Shown here: piece after piece, positions 18,962 to 26,569 of the stretch | How positions within the stretch are numbered: position 1 is the first letter of the stretch | Layout: each line of letters opens with the position of its first letter | Assembly: GCA_965242485.1 (NCBI GenBank) | Contig: CBDESM010000003.1 | Span: 124,001 to 188,000, forward strand | DNA from: CBDESM01 sp965242485 | Lineage (GTDB): Bacteria; Chloroflexota; Dehalococcoidia; Bin125 | Direction: 5' to 3' | Length of the DNA: 64,000 nt | Made by a program: the position numbers and the translations under genes | Notes under the pieces: model-generated | What the model was told of the DNA's origin: nothing | The model's database searches: none | The model's input: only the letters and a program-made list of their open reading frames with translations

Positions 18962-19251
18962 TGCCGATGAAGAACCCCGCACATCCAGGCGAAATCCTGC
19001 TGCACGGGTGGCTCGAGCCCCTCGGCATCTCCGTCGCCGAGGCAGCCGACACCATCGGCGTGAGCCGCTGGAAGCTTTCGGAGATCACGAAGGGCCGGGC
19101 GCGCGTCACCCCCGAGATCGCCATCCGCATCTCCAAGGGCATCGGCGGCCGCGCCGCCCTCTGGTACGACCTGCAGGCCGCTTGGGACATGGCCCAAGCC
19201 CTCATGACCGCCGACCAAATCAAGGTCGACCGCTGCGCGAAGGCGGCCTGA
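18961..19251 (+). CDS. HigA-like antitoxin 2
   Basis: This 96-residue paralogue is nearly identical to antitoxin 1 for the first 75 residues. It differs mostly at the HGW for HAH position and in the tail (ALWYDLQAAWDMAQALMTADQIK). Same HPGEILLH motif and helix-turn-helix. The first A of its ATG is the last base of the preceding stop, so it is translationally coupled. The tail differences fall in the part that often contacts the toxin, which hints at altered specificity; this is inference. Confidence 0.88.
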   Translation: MPMKNPAHPGEILLHGWLEPLGISVAEAADTIGVSRWKLSEITKGRARVTPEIAIRISKGIGGRAALWYDLQAAWDMAQALMTADQIKVDRCAKAA

Positions 19252-19253
19252 CG

Positions 19254-19544
19254 ATGCTGGCGATGGAACCCTCCCATCCCGGTGGCGTCTTCCTGCGCGC
19301 TTGGCTCGGGCCGATGGGCATGTCGGTGTCGGCGGCCGCGCGGGCGCTGGGGATCAGCAGGTACCGCCTCTCGGAGATCACGAAGGAGCGGGCTCCGATG
19401 ACGCCCGAAGTCGCGATCCGGATCGAGAAGGCATTCGGTGGCACCGCCCGCGGCTGGTGCCAAATGCAGCTCAACCACGACCTCTGGCACGCAGAATCCG
19501 GCGCCAGCCAACTCAAGGTCAAGCCAGTGCCGAGGGCCGCCTGA
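19254..19544 (+). CDS. HigA-like antitoxin 3 (diverged)
   Basis: The 96-residue protein keeps SHPGGVFLRAWLGPMGMS and the helix-turn-helix ALGISRYRLSEITKERAPMTPEVAIRIEK, but the helix-1 region and the tail (GWCQMQLNHDLWHAESG) are clearly diverged from copies 1 and 2. It starts two bases after the previous stop. An internal ATG at 19263 could also serve. It lacks its own HigB gene. Confidence 0.85.
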   Translation: MLAMEPSHPGGVFLRAWLGPMGMSVSAAARALGISRYRLSEITKERAPMTPEVAIRIEKAFGGTARGWCQMQLNHDLWHAESGASQLKVKPVPRAA

Positions 19545-19861
19545 TGACGCTCAAGACGCCCACGCACCCCGGCGAAAGCGTGCTCTACGACTGCCTTGAG
19601 CCGCTCGGCCTCTCCATCACCGCTGGCGCCGAAGCGCTCGGCATCAGCCGCTACCGCCTCTCCGAGATCACCAAGTGCCGCGCCCGCGTCACGCCAGAGA
19701 TCGCCATCCATCTCTCCAAGGCCTTCGGCGGCAGCGCCAAGGTGTGGTACGAACTCCAAATCGCATGTGATACGGCTCAAGGCGAGCAGATTGGCGAAAC
19801 GCGACGGACCGGCAGGCCAGTGCCACATTGGACCCCATCAGCTGTTGGGGGCTCGCAATGA
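19544..19861 (+). CDS. HigA-like antitoxin 4 with extended tail
   Basis: The 105-residue protein has THPGESVLYDCLEPLGLS, the helix-turn-helix ALGISRYRLSEITKCRARVTPEIAIHLSK and a C terminus about ten residues longer than the other copies. The region after about 19760 is less GC-rich, matching the following helicase gene. It overlaps the stop of antitoxin 3 by one base and the helicase start by four (ATGA), so the helicase seems fused into this operon. Confidence 0.82.
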   Translation: MTLKTPTHPGESVLYDCLEPLGLSITAGAEALGISRYRLSEITKCRARVTPEIAIHLSKAFGGSAKVWYELQIACDTAQGEQIGETRRTGRPVPHWTPSAVGGSQ

Positions 19862-21819
19862 AAGCTGAAGATCCAAGCGAGGTCATCGCGAATTCGGATG
19901 CCCGCTACCTCCGTGTTCAAGCTGGACCAGGGACCGGGAAGTCGTATTCGATGAAAAAGCGGATTTCGCGTCTGCTGGAAGAGGGAGTATCGCCTCGGGA
20001 GATTTTGGTCGTGACCTTTACTCGCGCCACAGCACGTGATCTACAAGCAGAGCTCACAGCGATAGATGTTCAAGGCGCAGCTGATTTGCAGCCAACGACG
20101 TTGCACGCCTTGGCGTTCGGGCTGCTTTCGTCTGCCTCTGTACGAGAGAAATTTTCCCGTGGGCTACGGCTCATTTCCGATTTTGAGCTAGATGTCCTCA
20201 AGGCCGACATGCAGGTGGGTAACCACACCAAGAAGGATGTAGACGCAATGCTGAAAGCCTATGAGGCCGTATGGGCGCGTCTGCAAGATCAGGAGCCACG
20301 ATCTGCGATGACAGCAGCCGAGATTAAGTTTGAAGAAGATCTCGAAGCTTGGTTAAAATTCCATCAAGCAATGCTTGTGGGCGAGGTGATTCCTAAGCTT
20401 TATAGGCATCTGGAAACTTATCCGTCATTGATCGAAAAATCTCGCTATCAGCACGTTTTAGTAGATGAATTTCAGGACCTCAATAAGGCCGAGCAATCTT
20501 TAATTGACATGCTCGGAGGTGATGCTAATATGGTAATTGTAGGCGATGAAGATCAGTCGATCTATGGATTCAAGCATGCACATCCGGAAGGAATCAGAGG
20601 TTGGCGTGAAGGGCATTCGGAACGGATTGATCAAGTGTTGAGTGATTGTCGTCGTTGCCCTATGGCGGTGGTAACGGCGGTAAATCATCTGATCTCGTGC
20701 GCTCCACGTGAAGACCGGATTTTACTCAATCCAATGCTTTCAAACGGTATTGGTGAAATTCATATGTGGAAATTCTGGATGCCAGTCCATGAGGCCAAAC
20801 AGGTTGTTCGGGAAGTTGAGCGTCTTGTATTCGAAGAGGGTGTATCACCATCTGAAATATTGATCCTCGTACGCAATAAAATTTATGGACAAACGATCGA
20901 TCTGCAACTGTCCAATAGCCGACTTTCGCATCGTTCTTATTTGTCGGAGGCGAGCACGATCAACGATACAGTGCGCCACAAGCTGCAGATACTCAGTTTA
21001 TTGATCAATAATAATGATCGAGTCGCACTCCGATGGCTACTCGGGGAAGGCTCGGCGACATGGTATAAAGGATTGTATGCCAAAGTGCGAAAGGCATGTG
21101 ACAAAGGCTCGCAGAAGACGCCGTGGGAAGTACTTGAGGAACAAGCCGATGGACAAGAACAGCATAATATTGACAAGCGCCTTGTTAAATGTTTCCGACG
21201 AATTCGCGAAGAGATAGGCATCTTGCGCGAGATGGAAGACGCCAAGGCAATCATTGATGATGTTTTGCCTGAGAACGAGTCTGAAACGAGCGTTCTCCGG
21301 AAAATCGCTCTAGAGGTGATAGAGGAAGAAGAAGAACTAAATGATCATTGGTGTGCTGTCCTTGATGACGTTCATTCCGCCATCCGACGACACGTAGCAG
21401 CGCCTGAGGAAGAAGATACCGGTGATGCAGTTCGACTAATGACGCTCCATAAAAGCAAGGGACTGAGTGCGCCTTTCACCTTTGTGCTAGGATGCATTGA
21501 TGGAATTTTGCCCATGCGTGGAGATATCGATAAGGAAGAAGAACGTCGCCTTATGTATGTTGGAGCAAGCAGGGTGAAAGCATCACAGGATAAAGGCCGG
21601 GCTGGCGTGCTTGTTCTGACAAGTGTCCATCGCATTCAATCCCAATCCAGAATCGCCAAGCATTTTCAAATTGGAACAGAGGACTTGGAAAATTCTGGGT
21701 TAGTACAGGTTGCGGTTAGTCCGTTCATCAAGGAGATGAAATTGTCGATAACTCATAATTTCTATCCACGCGATACAGAGATATTAATTAATGGGAAATT
21801 CAAGATGCTCGAAACGTAA
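19858..21819 (+). CDS. UvrD-like superfamily 1 helicase
   Basis: The 653-residue protein has the SF1A motifs in order: AGPGTGKS at 22-29 (motif I), VVTFTRATARDLQ (Ia), DEFQD at 203-207 (II), GDEDQSIYGF (III), DCRRCPMAVV (IV) and late VRLMTLHKSKGLSAPFTFV (V) and RRLMYVGASR (VI). It is an ATP-driven 3'-5' DNA translocase; no nuclease domain is visible. Its codons are much richer in A and T than those of neighbours, a sign of recent acquisition. The ATG overlaps the stop of HigA-like gene 4. Similar helicases work in several phage-defence systems, such as the Gabija helicase, but no nuclease partner is seen here. Confidence 0.9.
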   Translation: MKAEDPSEVIANSDARYLRVQAGPGTGKSYSMKKRISRLLEEGVSPREILVVTFTRATARDLQAELTAIDVQGAADLQPTTLHALAFGLLSSASVREKFSRGLRLISDFELDVLKADMQVGNHTKKDVDAMLKAYEAVWARLQDQEPRSAMTAAEIKFEEDLEAWLKFHQAMLVGEVIPKLYRHLETYPSLIEKSRYQHVLVDEFQDLNKAEQSLIDMLGGDANMVIVGDEDQSIYGFKHAHPEGIRGWREGHSERIDQVLSDCRRCPMAVVTAVNHLISCAPREDRILLNPMLSNGIGEIHMWKFWMPVHEAKQVVREVERLVFEEGVSPSEILILVRNKIYGQTIDLQLSNSRLSHRSYLSEASTINDTVRHKLQILSLLINNNDRVALRWLLGEGSATWYKGLYAKVRKACDKGSQKTPWEVLEEQADGQEQHNIDKRLVKCFRRIREEIGILREMEDAKAIIDDVLPENESETSVLRKIALEVIEEEEELNDHWCAVLDDVHSAIRRHVAAPEEEDTGDAVRLMTLHKSKGLSAPFTFVLGCIDGILPMRGDIDKEEERRLMYVGASRVKASQDKGRAGVLVLTSVHRIQSQSRIAKHFQIGTEDLENSGLVQVAVSPFIKEMKLSITHNFYPRDTEILINGKFKMLET

Positions 21820-21929
21820 ACTTGGCTAATCCAAGTAATGCACTGAGGTGATTCATTGACGTAGTTATCAAGCGTTGTGCGTATTGGCAAATTGGCATCC
21901 GTAGCCGCTTTAATATTGCTTCATTAATG

Positions 21930-22376
21930 TCATCCATATTCGCGTTCCAATTGACAGGCTAGGGTGGCGAGTTCTTGTTTTCTTCCCTCTGTTATATTCA
22001 ATTGATCCCAATTTATCGCATCGCCATAAGCCAGTGCCTCCTGCACGCATATCTCGAAATCAGATTTATGCCACTCGCTGATCCCATATATGATGGCTCC
22101 GATTCCGATCAGGAATAAGATGGTGTATGCCTGAGTAGAACGTCGGGTACGCGGATCGTCGTAAAATCGTTTCCACCACCCAAGACGGGAATGGAGTGGT
22201 ATCCAGAGGAGGGCGATCAATAATATAATCCCGATCGCGAAACCCCAAGTTCCCATCTCAAGGATCATTACAAAGCTCACGATCAGAGCTCCGATATAGA
22301 GAAAGGCAACAAGGCATCCGCAACCTGGAGGATCAGTGAGACCAGTGGGTTCCGGTTGCGGAGAATCTTCTGACAT
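21930..22376 (-). CDS. Small membrane protein (148 aa)
   Basis: The protein has a proline-rich start (MSEDSPQPEPTG), then hydrophobic segments around residues 22-43 and 44-62 (GFAIGIILLIALLWIPL) and a third around 85-101 (ILFLIGIGAIIYGI), followed by a soluble tail with cysteines (FEICVQEALAYG, LATLACQLE). No family is recognised. It shares the lower GC content of the convergent helicase gene, suggesting both arrived together. The 110-bp gap between them holds no clear feature. Confidence 0.65.
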   Translation of the reverse strand: MSEDSPQPEPTGLTDPPGCGCLVAFLYIGALIVSFVMILEMGTWGFAIGIILLIALLWIPLHSRLGWWKRFYDDPRTRRSTQAYTILFLIGIGAIIYGISEWHKSDFEICVQEALAYGDAINWDQLNITEGRKQELATLACQLEREYG

Positions 22377-22416
22377 TGATATCGCTCGCTTTCTGGTGAC
22401 ACTCCGAAGCTCTTTA

Positions 22417-23340
22417 CTAGTGAGCGCTCAGGAATCCGTTGATGCGGCCGTTGGCGTCTGCTCCTGCTGGTGTTGGGAAGCTGGTGAAGCCGTGCGGGGC
22501 TTCCTCGAAGACGTTGAGGACGGTTTCGTGGCCGGCGGCTTCCCAGCGGGCGGCCATCATGAGGGTGTCGTCCAGGAGGGGGTCCAGGGTGCCTACGCTG
22601 AAGATGGCGGGGGGCATTTCTCGGAGGTCGGCCAGGAGGGGGGTGACGTCGGGGTTGTCGCGTTCGGATTCGGGGACGTAGTGGTCGATGAACCAATGCA
22701 TGATCGGGCTGCTGAGGATCAGGTTGCGTTCGCCCCAGAGGCGGGCGCTGGGGCTGTGGCGGAGGTCGAAGACGCCGAAGGTGAGGTTGGCGGCGCGGAA
22801 GCCGGTGTAGCCGTGCTTGTCGCGCATGCGCAGCAGGGTGGTGGCGCTGAGATGGCCGCCGGCGCTTTCGCCGCCGATCGTGAGGGCGTCGGCGCCGAAC
22901 TCGCCTTGCGCGTTCTCGACCAGCCAGACGGCGGCGGCTTCGCAGTCGTCGTTGGGCGCCGGGTAGGGATGTTCGGGCGCGAGCCGGTAGCCGACGGAGA
23001 CGACGGCCTGCTGCGTCGCCTGCGCGCGGGCCCAGAGCTGCACGTCCTGCGCGTCGTGGCTGCCGATCACCCAGCCGCCGCCGTGGATGTGGAGGTAGAC
23101 CCCGCGCACGGCTTCGGGCACGAAGACGCGGACGGGGATCTCGCCGGCCGGCCCGGGGATGGTCCGCTCCTGCGCGATGTCGTCGAGCCGCGGCGGGGGC
23201 GGGCCCAAGACGCCGCCCTGCGCGAGCGTGTCGCGCAGCTCCTGCGCCTCCATCTCGTGCCAAGGTTTGCCTTGCGCCGATGCGGCTTCGATCATTCCGT
23301 TGAGTGCGACGGTCTGCGGGTCGGGCTTGATGTAGGTCAT
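22417..23340 (-). CDS. Alpha/beta hydrolase, hormone-sensitive-lipase family
   Basis: The 307-residue protein shows the HSL-family motifs: IHGGGWVIGS (oxyanion hole), VGYRLAPEHPYPA, the nucleophile elbow GGESAGGHL and a C-terminal GTLDPLLDD with HGFTSFP. It is an esterase acting on short acyl or aryl esters; no signal peptide is present. The start MTYIKPD at 23340 is chosen as the nearest ATG to the family N terminus. Two related hydrolases lie at 25639 and 30181. Confidence 0.9.
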   Translation of the reverse strand: MTYIKPDPQTVALNGMIEAASAQGKPWHEMEAQELRDTLAQGGVLGPPPPRLDDIAQERTIPGPAGEIPVRVFVPEAVRGVYLHIHGGGWVIGSHDAQDVQLWARAQATQQAVVSVGYRLAPEHPYPAPNDDCEAAAVWLVENAQGEFGADALTIGGESAGGHLSATTLLRMRDKHGYTGFRAANLTFGVFDLRHSPSARLWGERNLILSSPIMHWFIDHYVPESERDNPDVTPLLADLREMPPAIFSVGTLDPLLDDTLMMAARWEAAGHETVLNVFEEAPHGFTSFPTPAGADANGRINGFLSAH

Positions 23341-23411
23341 GCTGCGCCTCCACGGGCTCTGCGCGTAGGCTAGCGCGGACGCGGACACGACCCGGCGAAA
23401 GGCGGCAGACG

Positions 23412-23891
23412 ATGAGCTTGAACGGCTACGAGGCGACGATCGACGGTCTGGCGGACGAGCTGATCCAGCGGATTCTGTCTTCCTTGGACGGGCTGACGCA
23501 GGAGCAGCTGGACGCGACGCCGCCGGGCGAGACGTCGTCGCTGCTGGTGATCGCGGGCCACGCGATCGCCGCGGTCGAGTGGAACCTGGTGCAGATGCTG
23601 GCCGGCGGCCAGGTCGACCGCAACCGCGCGGCGGAGTTCGAGGCTCGGGCCGCGGACGCGGGCGATGCCGCCGGCGTCATCGCCGTCCTGCGCGAACGCT
23701 GGGACGACGCGCACGCGAACATCACGTCGGCGCTGGACGGCCTCGACGGCAGCGAGTACGCCGCAATGAAGTTCCACCCGTTCCTCGAGACGGAGCTGAG
23801 CGGGCAGGAGTTCGTGGTCCGAGCGCTCGCGCACACCGCGGAGCACGTCGGCCACGCCGAAATCACCCGCCAGTGGCTGGACAACCGCTAA
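23412..23891 (+). CDS. DinB-like protein
   Basis: The 159-residue protein looks like a four-helix DinB/DUF664-type bundle: LADELIQRILSSLDGLTQEQLD at the start, HAIAAVEWNLVQM and HTAEHVGHAEITRQW at the end. The histidines at these three positions fit the metal-binding triad (His near residue 50 and the HxxxH of the last helix). Members include bacillithiol- and mycothiol-dependent transferases, with substrates often unknown. The next gene starts at GTG directly after its stop. A second DinB-like gene lies at 60220. Confidence 0.8.
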   Translation: MSLNGYEATIDGLADELIQRILSSLDGLTQEQLDATPPGETSSLLVIAGHAIAAVEWNLVQMLAGGQVDRNRAAEFEARAADAGDAAGVIAVLRERWDDAHANITSALDGLDGSEYAAMKFHPFLETELSGQEFVVRALAHTAEHVGHAEITRQWLDNR

Positions 23892-24338
23892 GTGCGACTG
23901 CGATGGCGCGGCCTGCGCGAACGGGCGGAGCGGCACTGGCTCGCGCTGGTCGCGGCGCTGTCGCTCGCTGGCCTGGCGATCATGGCGCTGGTCGGCGCGC
24001 TGACCGACGCGGGCGCGGCGGAAGTGAACGGCTACGGCACGCTCGCCTTCGCGATCATCACCGTCCCGGTCGTGCTCTGGGGCGCATTCTGGCGGCAGCG
24101 GCAGGCGGCGGCGAGCGGGAGGCAGGCCGAGACGACGCACCGCGAAGCACTGGACGCGCGACTGCGGCACGGCGCGGAGATGGTCAACAGCGAGCACGCC
24201 GGGGTTCGAGCAGCCGGGCGGCACTTGCTCGCCTCGCTCGCGACGGAGCATCCAACCGAGTATTCTGCACTTATCGCCCGGATTCTCCGGCTGACCAAGA
24301 TCGAGGACGATGATGGCCGAGCCGACGACCTTGGCTGA
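23892..24338 (+). CDS. Two-helix membrane protein, first half of pentapeptide module 1
   Basis: The 148-residue protein has two membrane segments (about residues 18-40 and 48-68), then a soluble region with QAAASGRQAETTHREALDARLRHGAEMV and a terminal HLLASLATEHPTEYSAL. The soluble pattern is the one seen between the membrane anchor and the repeats in larger single-chain pentapeptide-repeat proteins. Here the repeats are on a separate gene overlapping by 29 bp. The adjoining pair at 24761 and 25164 repeats the layout. The GTG start follows the DinB stop directly. Function unknown. Confidence 0.75.
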   Translation: MRLRWRGLRERAERHWLALVAALSLAGLAIMALVGALTDAGAAEVNGYGTLAFAIITVPVVLWGAFWRQRQAAASGRQAETTHREALDARLRHGAEMVNSEHAGVRAAGRHLLASLATEHPTEYSALIARILRLTKIEDDDGRADDLG

Positions 24339-24747
24339 ATGGCGAGAAGCACGGGCGCTCGCGCGCGAAAAGCGCTTGGAGCGCGAGTTCCAGCAGGGCG
24401 TGACGAGCTTCTTGATCGATCCGCAATGGGTGCCCTACCGCAAGGGCCCTCCCCTCGATCTGAGCCGCAAGATATTCCGCGGAGAAGACCTCTGCGACGG
24501 GAACCTGGTCGATTTCATCCTGCGCCGCGCGGACTTCCGCAATGCGACCATTGACCGCGCCGACCTCACCGGCGCCGACCTCACCGGCGCCAAGCTCGGC
24601 GGCGCTTCGCTGCGCGACGCGATCCTCGTCAGAGCGAACCTCACCGATGCCGATCTGACCGATGCGGACTTGACCGGCGCCGACCTCACCGGCGCGATCC
24701 TCGACGGCGCCACAATGCCGGACGCGTCAGCTTCCCCCGCCACCTAA
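24310..24747 (+). CDS. Pentapeptide-repeat protein, module 1
   Basis: The 145-residue product has a charged N-terminal helix (EARALAREKRLEREF), then about fourteen consecutive A(D/N)LxX repeats from residue 60 (RADLTGADLTGAKLGGASL, ANLTDADLTDADLTGADL). Such repeats fold as a right-handed quadrilateral beta-helix. Some members mimic DNA, others serve as interaction scaffolds; no evidence here points to either. An ATG one codon later is equally possible. It overlaps the end of the membrane-protein gene. Confidence 0.85.
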   Translation: MMAEPTTLAEWREARALAREKRLEREFQQGVTSFLIDPQWVPYRKGPPLDLSRKIFRGEDLCDGNLVDFILRRADFRNATIDRADLTGADLTGAKLGGASLRDAILVRANLTDADLTDADLTGADLTGAILDGATMPDASASPAT

Positions 24748-24760
24748 ACGAGACCATCCG

Positions 24761-25174
24761 ATGCGCGATTTCGCCGAGCGCCACGCCTTGGCGCTCGTGT
24801 TGGCCTTGGCCGTCGCGGGCCTGGCAGCCGCCGCCCTCGCCGCCGCGATCACGGATGCATCAGCCGGAGACATCAGCGCCTACGGCCTCTTCGTCGTCGC
24901 GATCGTCGCCGTCGTCTTGGCGCTCTGGCGCAACCTCTCCTCGCAGCGGCAGGCGGCGGCGACGGGCCAGCAGGCGGAGACGGCGCGGCGCGAGGCGCTC
25001 GATTCGCGCCTCCAGCGCGGCGCGGAGATGCTGATCAGCGAGCACCCATCGCTGCGCTTGGGCGGCCTCTACCTTCTCAACGCGCTCGCAGTGGATCGCC
25101 CCGGCGAGTACGCTGAACTTGTCGAGGCGATGATCGAGGCTGCGGAAAGGGCGAGGTTGAGCGATGTCGGATAG
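24761..25174 (+). CDS. Two-helix membrane protein, first half of pentapeptide module 2
   Basis: The 137-residue paralogue of the product at 23892-24338 keeps the same order: two hydrophobic segments, then SSQRQAAATGQQAETARREALDSRLQRGAEML and LYLLNALAVDRPGEYAELVEAM. The shared segment (R)QAAA-G-QAET-REALD-RL-GAEM shows common origin. Its last bases overlap the start of the second repeat gene by 11 bp. Confidence 0.75.
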   Translation: MRDFAERHALALVLALAVAGLAAAALAAAITDASAGDISAYGLFVVAIVAVVLALWRNLSSQRQAAATGQQAETARREALDSRLQRGAEMLISEHPSLRLGGLYLLNALAVDRPGEYAELVEAMIEAAERARLSDVG

Positions 25175-25577
25175 CCGATGGGAACAACACCGGGCGAAGA
25201 TGGATCAGCACTTCGAGGAGCTCGAGCTGGAGTTCATGTTCAAGTTCTTGATCAGCCCGGATCGCGCCCTGCACCGCAAGAAGGGCAAGGGAGTCGACTG
25301 GCCCGGGCGCGATCTGCGGGGAAAGGACATGAGCGACGGCTACGTCGTTGATGCCCGGTTGGTCGATGCCGATCTGCGCAATGTCCCGCTCGACCGTGCG
25401 AACCTGACCCGTGCCGATCTGACCCGGGCCAAGCTCTGCGGGGCTTCGCTGCGCGACGCGATCCTCGTCGAGGCGAATCTGACCGAGGCCGACCTGACCG
25501 ACGCGGATTTGACCGGGGCCGACCTGACCGACGCGATCCTCGACGGCGCGGTGATGCCCGCCCCGGCGCGCGCCTGA
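25164..25577 (+). CDS. Pentapeptide-repeat protein, module 2
   Basis: The 137-residue paralogue of the module 1 repeat protein has about fourteen repeats (DRANLTRADLTRAKLCGASL, DADLTGADLTDAILDGAVM) with closely similar ends. The N-terminal segment is diverged (MSDSRWEQHRAKMDQHFEE). The pair 24761/25164 follows pair 23892/24310 head to tail, so the two-gene unit was duplicated in tandem. The frame is intact, and both copies remain two genes. Confidence 0.85.
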   Translation: MSDSRWEQHRAKMDQHFEELELEFMFKFLISPDRALHRKKGKGVDWPGRDLRGKDMSDGYVVDARLVDADLRNVPLDRANLTRADLTRAKLCGASLRDAILVEANLTEADLTDADLTGADLTDAILDGAVMPAPARA

Positions 25578-25638
25578 ACGACGCGGGCCGCGCGGCGGTT
25601 ATCCTGCGTCTGCACGACTTCGGCGAAGGAGGCCCACG

Positions 25639-26565
25639 ATGGCTGTTGACCCCGCGGCGCAGGTGATCTTGGACATGCTCGAGCAGGCCGGCGGGCCCGA
25701 CATCTCGGAGCAGACACCCGCAGAGGCGCGCGCGATGATCGGCAACTTCGCCGCGATGCAGGCCGGTGCTCCCGAACCGGCGCGGGTCGAGAACCGCGCC
25801 GTGCCCGGGCCCGGCGGCGACATCCCCGTCCGCATCTACGCCGCGGCGGGAGACAACCTGCCCGTCCTCGTCTACTTCCACGGCGGCGGCTGGGTGATCG
25901 GCGACCTCGATTCGCACGACGGCACCTGCAAGCAGCTGCTCTCCGAGCTCGGCGACGCCGTCATCGTCGCGGTCGACTACCGCCTCGCGCCGGAGCACAA
26001 GTACCCCGCGGCGGCGGAAGACTGCTACGCCGCCGCCAAGTGGGTCGCGGAGAACGGCGCGGAAATCGGAGCCGACGGCTCGCGCCTCGCGGTCTGCGGC
26101 GACAGCGCCGGCGGCAACCTCTCCGCCGTCGTCTCCCAGATGGCGCGCGACCGCGGCGGCCCCGCCATCGCCGCGCAGGTGCTGCACTGCCCCGTCACCG
26201 ATCACGGCTACGAGTGGCCCTCCTACTCCGAAAACGCCGAGGGCTACCTGCTCACCCGCGCCTCGATGGTCTGGTTCTGGAACCACTACCTGCCCAGCGA
26301 CGAGGCCGGCAACGAGGCCTACGCCTCGCCCTACAAGGCCGCGAACTTCGCGGGCCTCGCGCCGGCGCTGGTCCAGACCGCGGAGCTCGACCCGCTGCGC
26401 GACGAGGGCGAGGCCTACGCCGAAAAGCTGCAAGCCGCCGGCGGCGAAGCGGTGGTCAACCGCTACGACGGCAACATCCACGACCCGTTCATGATGTTCG
26501 CCGCAATCCCCGCCGGCGCAGCCGCGCTCAAGGAAGCCGCCGAGTTCATCACCGCCCGCTGGTAG
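25639..26565 (+). CDS. Alpha/beta hydrolase, hormone-sensitive-lipase family (paralogue B)
   Basis: The 308-residue esterase has YFHGGGWVIGDLDSHD, VDYRLAPEHKYPAA, the nucleophile elbow GDSAGGNLS, ELDPLRDEGEAYAEKL and a terminal NIHDPFMMF. The catalytic Ser, Asp and His (usually in a HGF motif, here HDPF) are present. It is closely related to the gene at 30181-31113, which shares HGGGW-(V/I)GDLDSHD and CYAAA-WVAE. A GGAGG ribosome-binding site precedes the ATG. Confidence 0.92.
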   Translation: MAVDPAAQVILDMLEQAGGPDISEQTPAEARAMIGNFAAMQAGAPEPARVENRAVPGPGGDIPVRIYAAAGDNLPVLVYFHGGGWVIGDLDSHDGTCKQLLSELGDAVIVAVDYRLAPEHKYPAAAEDCYAAAKWVAENGAEIGADGSRLAVCGDSAGGNLSAVVSQMARDRGGPAIAAQVLHCPVTDHGYEWPSYSENAEGYLLTRASMVWFWNHYLPSDEAGNEAYASPYKAANFAGLAPALVQTAELDPLRDEGEAYAEKLQAAGGEAVVNRYDGNIHDPFMMFAAIPAGAAALKEAAEFITARW

Positions 26566-26569
26566 AGCG

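Noticed and set aside
18374..21819. A complete Gabija-like system with the UvrD-like helicase
   Set aside because: No OLD-type nuclease (GajA-like) is adjacent; the neighbours are antitoxin-like genes and a small membrane protein.
24550..25560. Repetitive DNA as a possible CRISPR array
   Set aside because: The repeats are the 15-bp codon periods of pentapeptide-repeat proteins, with no spacers of uniform length.
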